Below the pieces are notes generated by a model. The model saw only the letters and a program-made list of their open reading frames with translations, was not told the DNA's origin and ran no database searches. A program made the position numbers and the translations under genes. From Sphagnum compactum (Eukaryota > Bryophyta > Sphagnopsida > Sphagnales), in assembly GCA_965153455.1 (NCBI GenBank), contig OZ234503.1, forward strand, positions 5,642,001 through 5,706,000: DNA of 64,000 nucleotides. The letters are read 5' to 3'. Of the stretch, positions 58,901 through 64,000 are shown in pieces (the first letter of the stretch is position 1; each line of letters begins with the position of its first letter).

Positions 58901-60590
58901 CCCAACTTGGGAGTCTCGAAATTCCCGAAATTGGGACTCCTGCGACTTTGGAAGCCCACAATTTCTTGTGCAAACCTCCGATTGAGGTGAGGTCTAAAGA
59001 AAAATTATAGGCCTCCTCAAGAGCTTTCCAACAATTTGTGGCACACCACTTGCATGAAAGTAAATCAGGCCAATTCCTGACTTTTAGTGGTCGGGAGTCA
59101 AATTGGCTCCCAGCCCTTCTTTTGGCCATAACTTATGTTTAAAATGCCCAAATGGGTCATGCGTACCCATTTTAGACATCTACGTCTCATGATAGAACTA
59201 ACTCTTCAATCCAATGAGTTTTTGACCCCTAAAATTGCCCTCTAAAAATTCGAGAATCCATTAGAACTCCAACTCCCAAAGTGGGAACCCACTTGGGAGT
59301 GTGTGGGTTCATTCCCTCACACTTTCCTACATTCCCGAGAGCATGAAATGTGACTTTCAAGCTTCACTCTTGGCCCGCACCTCCGCAAGCCCTTGCCTTA
59401 GTCACAAGCTCGAAGCTAGGGTTGCGACAATGTCCAACAAACTTCTGGTACTATTTCAAATTAATTCTACTTAAAGCTTTCAAAATTCCAAAATATTTCA
59501 TTAACTTCAAAAAAATTTAATTGTGAATTTCTCAAGATACATTATGTAAGTTAGAACCACAAAAACAAAAACCAACATCATAGTAAAACTAATTGTAGGA
59601 AGTAGTTTGTCCTAATATATTAACAAACTAGCAAAAAACAAAGGAATTTGCTTTAGGAATTTGAATGACATACAAGGTGACTGTAGCTTGTTGATTGCAG
59701 TTTCTAACACATCATGAACCTATAATGTGTTTTTGTAGCAAATTAAAGCAAACAAAAACATTAAAAAAAAGTTCAATGCATCTTGTTTGTGTTTTAACTT
59801 TTATCACACACACACAAATATATAGTAACTTGAAATGCTAATTTTTTGGGTCCAAGGTTCATAAAACGTAACAAGTTGTAAAAATGGTCCAATGTCATGC
59901 TTAATTCTTGCAATGTTGCAACACATGGTCAATAACATTGCCACAATTGAATCTTGATCTCAACATAACGAGTAGGTGATATGTTAAAGCTTGTGATTTT
60001 GGAGGTTGTTTGCACAATGTGAACGTGCAAAGTTTGTTCAATATTTACCCTAATACAATATATCAAATACACACACAAAATGTCGCCCACCCCCTACCAT
60101 TTCATAGTGAACAAAACATATTCTCCTTTGACAACTTCATAACTTGCACAAACCTCAAGGCTTAATGTGCACTATGCAACAAATAAAAAATTGAACAACA
60201 AGGAACTAAAGTGATTTATATTTTGACAAATTTGACAACACCATTTTAACATTTTCGATGATGTCCACAAATGAAGCTTTAATATGATGGTAAAAGTTGC
60301 CACTAATGTCCTCCTTGACACAATGACAATCATTGAGTGCTTTTATGAAAAAGGTGAATATTGGATTGTTGGATCCTTATTAAATTTGCAACACTTGACA
60401 TGAGATTTTTTAATACATTTTTTTGTCATTAAAAAATGCTACAATGAAATCCCCATGAAATGGAAACAAGATTTATATCCAAAATAATTAAATGGGTTTG
60501 GAACATGTCATGCAACAAGCAAGTTTGTTGACAATTTTGTAAAGAATCAAACTTGAAGTTTAAAATTTTTATGAACTATATTTCCTGCAT
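55904..60590. other. Gene-poor intergenic DNA
   Basis: No recognisable gene. A perfect 15-bp inverted repeat with a 10-nt spacer sits at 56110-56149. The stretch 58520-59460 is clearly less AT-rich than its surroundings, with words such as GGGACTCCCAACTTGGGAGT. It may be part of an LTR or other element, but no ends were found. TTTCTTGCAA-type words recur loosely at 58180-58400. Confidence 0.45.
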
Positions 60591-60592
60591 TA

Positions 60593-60594
<2 letters not shown>

Positions 60595-60627
<33 letters not shown>
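60595..60627. repeat. (TA)n microsatellite
   Basis: An uninterrupted AT dinucleotide run. Confidence 0.97.
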
Positions 60628-60629
<2 letters not shown>

Positions 60630-60830
60630 TAATGGAGCAAATAAGGATAACCAGTAATTGAAAAGAATAACAATATGGTTGAAAGCCATTCTAAAAATAT
60701 GTTACCAATGATACATTGAAATTCTGTGGTTTTTATAGATCTCAAAATGTTTTTTTTCCACGATATGGGTATTATTAGTGGAAGAGGCCATAGGTTTATG
60801 ATAAACTTGACAAGTTGACATGTCTATTAA

Positions 60831-61346
60831 GGTGAAACCCTTGGAGTGAAAATTGGCTACAAGTGTCAAGTGTAGTCTTCAAACCCTAGCTAGCCTCCAC
60901 ATGCCAAGAAACTAAAATGCATTGAATTGAAAATTAATGATATTCATTATACACATTGGGGTGAAACCCTTGGAGTGAAAATTGGCTACAAGTGTCAAGT
61001 GTAGTCTTCAAACCCTAGCTAGCCTCCACATGCCAAGAAACTAAAATGCATTGAATTGAAAATTAATGATATTCATTATACACATTGGGGTGAAACCCTT
61101 GGAGTGAAAATTGGCTACAAGTGTCAAGTGTAGTCTTCAAACCCTAGCTAGCCTCCACATGCCAAGAAACTAAAATGCATTGAATTGAAAATTAATGATA
61201 TTCATTATACACATCGGGGTGAAACCCTTGGAGTGAAAAATGACTACAAGTGTCAAATGTTAATCTTCAAACCTAAGAGCCTCCACATTTGAAGAAAATT
61301 AAACATGTTGAATTGAAAATCAATGATGTTTCTCACGCCATCAATG
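60831..61346. repeat. 129-bp tandem array, 4 copies
   Basis: GGTGAAACCCTTGGAGTGAA begins at 60831, 60960, 61089 and 61218, an exact 129-bp period. Copies 1-3 are almost identical; copy 4 has substitutions and small deletions. Each unit contains CAAACCCTAGCTAGCCTCCA and CATTGAATTGAAAATTAATG. Confidence 0.97.
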
Positions 61347-61532
61347 TGAAGCAACACGAAACTCAAGTATTATAATGATTTTTTTTCTGATTTTTATAGT
61401 TGGTTTCAAAACATTTAAAGTGTTTTGTTTTATTTTGCACATATATATAATTTTATTTTTCTTATGTGGACTTTTAAAAAGAAATATGGTTTTCACTTTG
61501 AATTTATGCCAAATATTGATTTTTGTGGTAAG

Positions 61533-61584
<52 letters not shown>
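61533..61584. repeat. Compound (AT)n(AC)n microsatellite
   Basis: (AT)n at about 61533-61556 is followed directly by (AC)n at about 61558-61584. Confidence 0.96.
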
Positions 61585-61590
<6 letters not shown>

Positions 61591-62810
61591 ATATATCATG
61601 AACACAAGCATAAACCCAATTGCATATACTTGTTTGAATGCATGGCCACCTTGCCATAGTTATGTTAGATGCTACACATTATATAACAATCTCATTGTAT
61701 GGATGACCTTGAACTAGATTGTTAAGCATAACTACCTTTGTTAAATTCACACTTGTTTTCCAAATATCAAACATTAAAAAATGGGTCACCCCATATTGAT
61801 TTTCTTTAATTTCATAATAATTATTAAGGTAAAAGAAAAAGTTTATAAGGCTATTATGCATATAATGTGCTAGTAGTTTGTAGGTAAAAAAATTTCATAA
61901 TTGAATAAGAAATCATGAAAATACTTATTTATTTATTCAATAGATTGTATTCAAAACTTTTCAGCATTGCACCTTAGTAGTTTAGATACAACATGTGAAT
62001 ACCTAGGATCAACCCTTTGGATTGATCAACTACATTGGCCCTATTGTGATGGTAGTTAACAAATGACCCTTTTAATTGGCTTGTCATTAACCAATGAAAC
62101 TAGAATGTTACAATTCTTGGCAAATTTATGTTTTAATTTTTATTATGATAGTCAACATCAAGATGTTCTTTTATCTTTATTATATTGATGTTCATTGCAA
62201 ATTCAAGTTGAATTGGAATTTGTTATCATTTTGAAGGTTAAAAAATTGAAACCAATTAGAGATGGGTCAATATGACTTTTTTATACAAATTTTCATATCC
62301 ATCTGTTGAAAATGAGGAAACCATATAATGTGAAAGCTAGTTGCATTATATAAGGCAATAGGTGTTTAATATATATTTTGTTTTAACCAAAGGTTAACTA
62401 ACAAATGTTATGAATTATATATTTTGACCAAAATTGGCACACCAATAATAATTTGATTTAGATTTTGGATTTGAAAATCCATTGCATTGCATGCATTTGT
62501 GCATGAACAAATGAAGAACCAAGTTTTTACAAAGATATGACATGCCACAACATGTGACAAATCAAAGAAATTTATTTAATTATTTTTCAAAACATATATT
62601 TGTACTAGAGTTGCCACATACTTTGTGCCATTATAGACAAGGTTGAGGTGTTTCAAATGATGTATCATGGTTTCAAAATAAATATAGACTAAAAAATAAG
62701 TTCAAGTTCTAAATGCCAAGATAACCACTTTATTCATTTGTGAAAAACATCACTTCATTCATGTGGGAAAGAGAGCAACTACATGTTGTTGTTTGCTAAA
62801 TCATTTTAGG
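61585..62810. other. AT-rich intergenic DNA
   Basis: Nothing recognisable on either strand. Confidence 0.5.
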
Positions 62811-63237
62811 CTAAATTGGTGGAGGAGGAGCAAGAGGAGGCTTTTTCTTTGGCTCTTTCTTTTTCTTTGGAGGGTTTTTCTTGAGGTCTTCAGCAACTAA
62901 TTCTTCAACATATTTCTCATTATCCGCATCGATGATGGCCCTTATTTCCTCCCTAGCCTCAATTGCCTATAAAATACAAATTAATAGTTGGGATATTGAA
63001 AGCCTTCCACAAGTACCAAAAAAGTTATATCATATGCAAACTTTCTTCAAAATATCCTTGTTTATAATTATGTTGGGAACACCACAAAACCAATATCAAT
63101 GAACATTATTACATATTATTGAGCGATTGGATTCATGTCAATGCACAACATTATTTACCAATATAAAAATGAATCTTGCCTTGTTAAATGTTGTTAAGTC
63201 TCGCCACAAGTGGTCACCATCTAACAAACGTGTGTAC
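62811..63237 (-). CDS. Unrecognised partial gene, last exons, Lys/Pro-rich C-terminus
   Basis: On the minus strand an exon at 62966-62811 is bounded upstream by TTTTATAG and ends in TAG. It encodes 51 residues that begin AIEAREEIRAIIDADNEKYV and end in a Lys- and Pro-rich tail (KKKKEPKKKPPLAPPPPI). The preceding exon probably spans 63237-63180 (YTRLLDGDHLWRDLTTFNK). It ends either at AAG followed by GCAAGA (a GC donor) or 21 bp later at TTG followed by GTAAAT; both keep frame. I do not recognise the family. The basic tail could be a nuclear signal. It may be a host gene or a transposon gene that continues toward the exon at 63845. Confidence 0.4.
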
Positions 63238-63844
63238 CTATTGACAATATTGTCCATGGTCATTTAATGAAGTAATTGCCTTTGACATTGGAAAAATGGT
63301 TGTTAACATGCTAAATAAATATTAAGGGTTCAAGTCATTTAAAGTGCATAAAATGTTTAGCTTTGACAAATGCTTTTAATTTGTCTTGTTATAATAATTA
63401 TATTATTATCCAAGTTTATTTTAAATTTTAACAATGGAAAGGATTTTTTATGACAACCTATTATCCATAAGTGCATTTTATCCATGTGTTAAAACTTGAG
63501 CCATTACAATTATATTAAGACACATACCATCAATCTTATCATGTTTTTCTTTTGATGTTATATGTTGTACTAACTTTCCATGAATGCTATTTTTGTGAAT
63601 CTCAAATTGAACTTTAAACCCTTCAACCATATTTTTTCAACCCTACATAAAACTCGCAAAAATGTGTTTCAATCTTATGAAAATGTTAACAAATGATGAT
63701 GAAAACAACAAATGCAATGTTCAATGTTGTGGCTATTGAAATCAAGTGATCAAACTAGTTGTCTTATAAATAATTGTATTTAAGAAATGTTTTTTAAAAT
63801 TCATCAAAAATACGATTTAGAGAAGAGGTGAAAATATAGTTCAC

Positions 63845-64000
63845 TGTGTCAATTTGCCTTCCAAAGGAGCTTTAAATTCAGCTTGGTATTCCACCCATAA
63901 CACACCTGTGCCTATTGGTCCTCTTACTTTCCCTGCATACCTATTCCATATTTTCTGTATGAATTCACAATGGGGAATTAGAAAGGCATAGATAGATGTT
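63845..64000 (-). CDS. Unrecognised coding exon running off the window
   Basis: The minus strand is open for the whole 156 bp to the window edge. It reads TSIYAFLIPHCEFIQKIWNR, then YAGKVRGPIGTGVLWVEYQA and EFKAPLEGKLT, followed by a possible donor (ACA/GTGAAC at 63845). Composition is protein-like (Trp, Tyr, Gly and charged residues mixed) and unlike the AT-rich flanks. It probably belongs to the same transcription unit as the exons at 62811-63237, but intermediate exons were not resolved. Confidence 0.4.

Noticed and set aside
58520-59460. A less AT-rich block that could be a solo LTR
   Set aside because: No TG...CA ends, target duplication, primer-binding site or second copy could be found in the window, so it is mentioned only as a compositional feature.
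61341-61659. Open frames on both strands with Tyr-Ile and Cys-Val or Thr-His runs
   Set aside because: They are translations of the (AT)n(AC)n microsatellite.
1-64000. tRNA, rRNA, CRISPR arrays, organellar or viral insertions
   Set aside because: I scanned for these by eye on both strands and saw no convincing cloverleaf, rRNA core, regularly spaced CRISPR repeat, organellar gene block or viral replication gene. A covariance-model search would be needed to exclude small RNA genes.

Overview
This window looks like nuclear DNA of a land plant. It carries four multi-exon genes with plant-type products, AT-rich intergenic DNA full of repeats, TTTAGGG-type telomere-like motifs, a Ty3/gypsy gag relic, a Helitron-class relic and small non-autonomous DNA transposons with TAA/TTA target duplications. 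I found no tRNA, rRNA, CRISPR array or bacterial-type operon. The abundance of repeats, the moderate introns (mostly about 0.1-0.7 kb) and a Helentron-type element would fit a non-seed plant such as a bryophyte, lycophyte or fern, but that placement is an inference and cannot be fixed from this sequence alone.

Layout. 1-9.7 kb is repeat-rich intergenic DNA with a 55-bp minisatellite and a 200-bp MITE. 9.65-13.75 kb holds tandem repeats and then a decayed Helentron-like element (Rep-like, Pif1-type helicase and endonuclease pieces in order). 15.3-18.8 kb is an NPF/PTR-family transporter on the plus strand (6 coding exons, 584 aa, one GC-AG intron). 20.5-29.8 kb is VPS51 on the minus strand (20 exons, 795 aa), a subunit of the GARP/EARP tethering complexes. 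32.0-40.5 kb is a starch synthase 4-type gene on the minus strand (19 exons, 1068 aa, with transit peptide, coiled coil and GT5 catalytic part). 41-47 kb is intergenic, with a Ty3/gypsy gag relic and a satellite-like ~165-bp degenerate array. 47.0-49.35 kb is an XRI1-like gene on the minus strand (about 8 coding exons). 50-62.8 kb is gene-poor, with MITEs, dispersed repeats, a 129-bp tandem array and long inverted repeats. At the right edge (62.8-64 kb) spliced-looking minus-strand coding pieces suggest a gene or element that continues outside the window.

Exon models were built by hand: splice sites were chosen so that phase is continuous and the product aligns with what is known of each family. 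NPF, VPS51 and SS4 close without a frame break from start to stop. The first exon of NPF and the 5' half of XRI1 are the uncertain parts. The four genes do not form a pathway. SS4 acts in chloroplast starch granule initiation, VPS51 in endosome-to-Golgi retrieval, NPF in proton-coupled uptake at a membrane, and XRI1 in meiosis and DNA-damage response.
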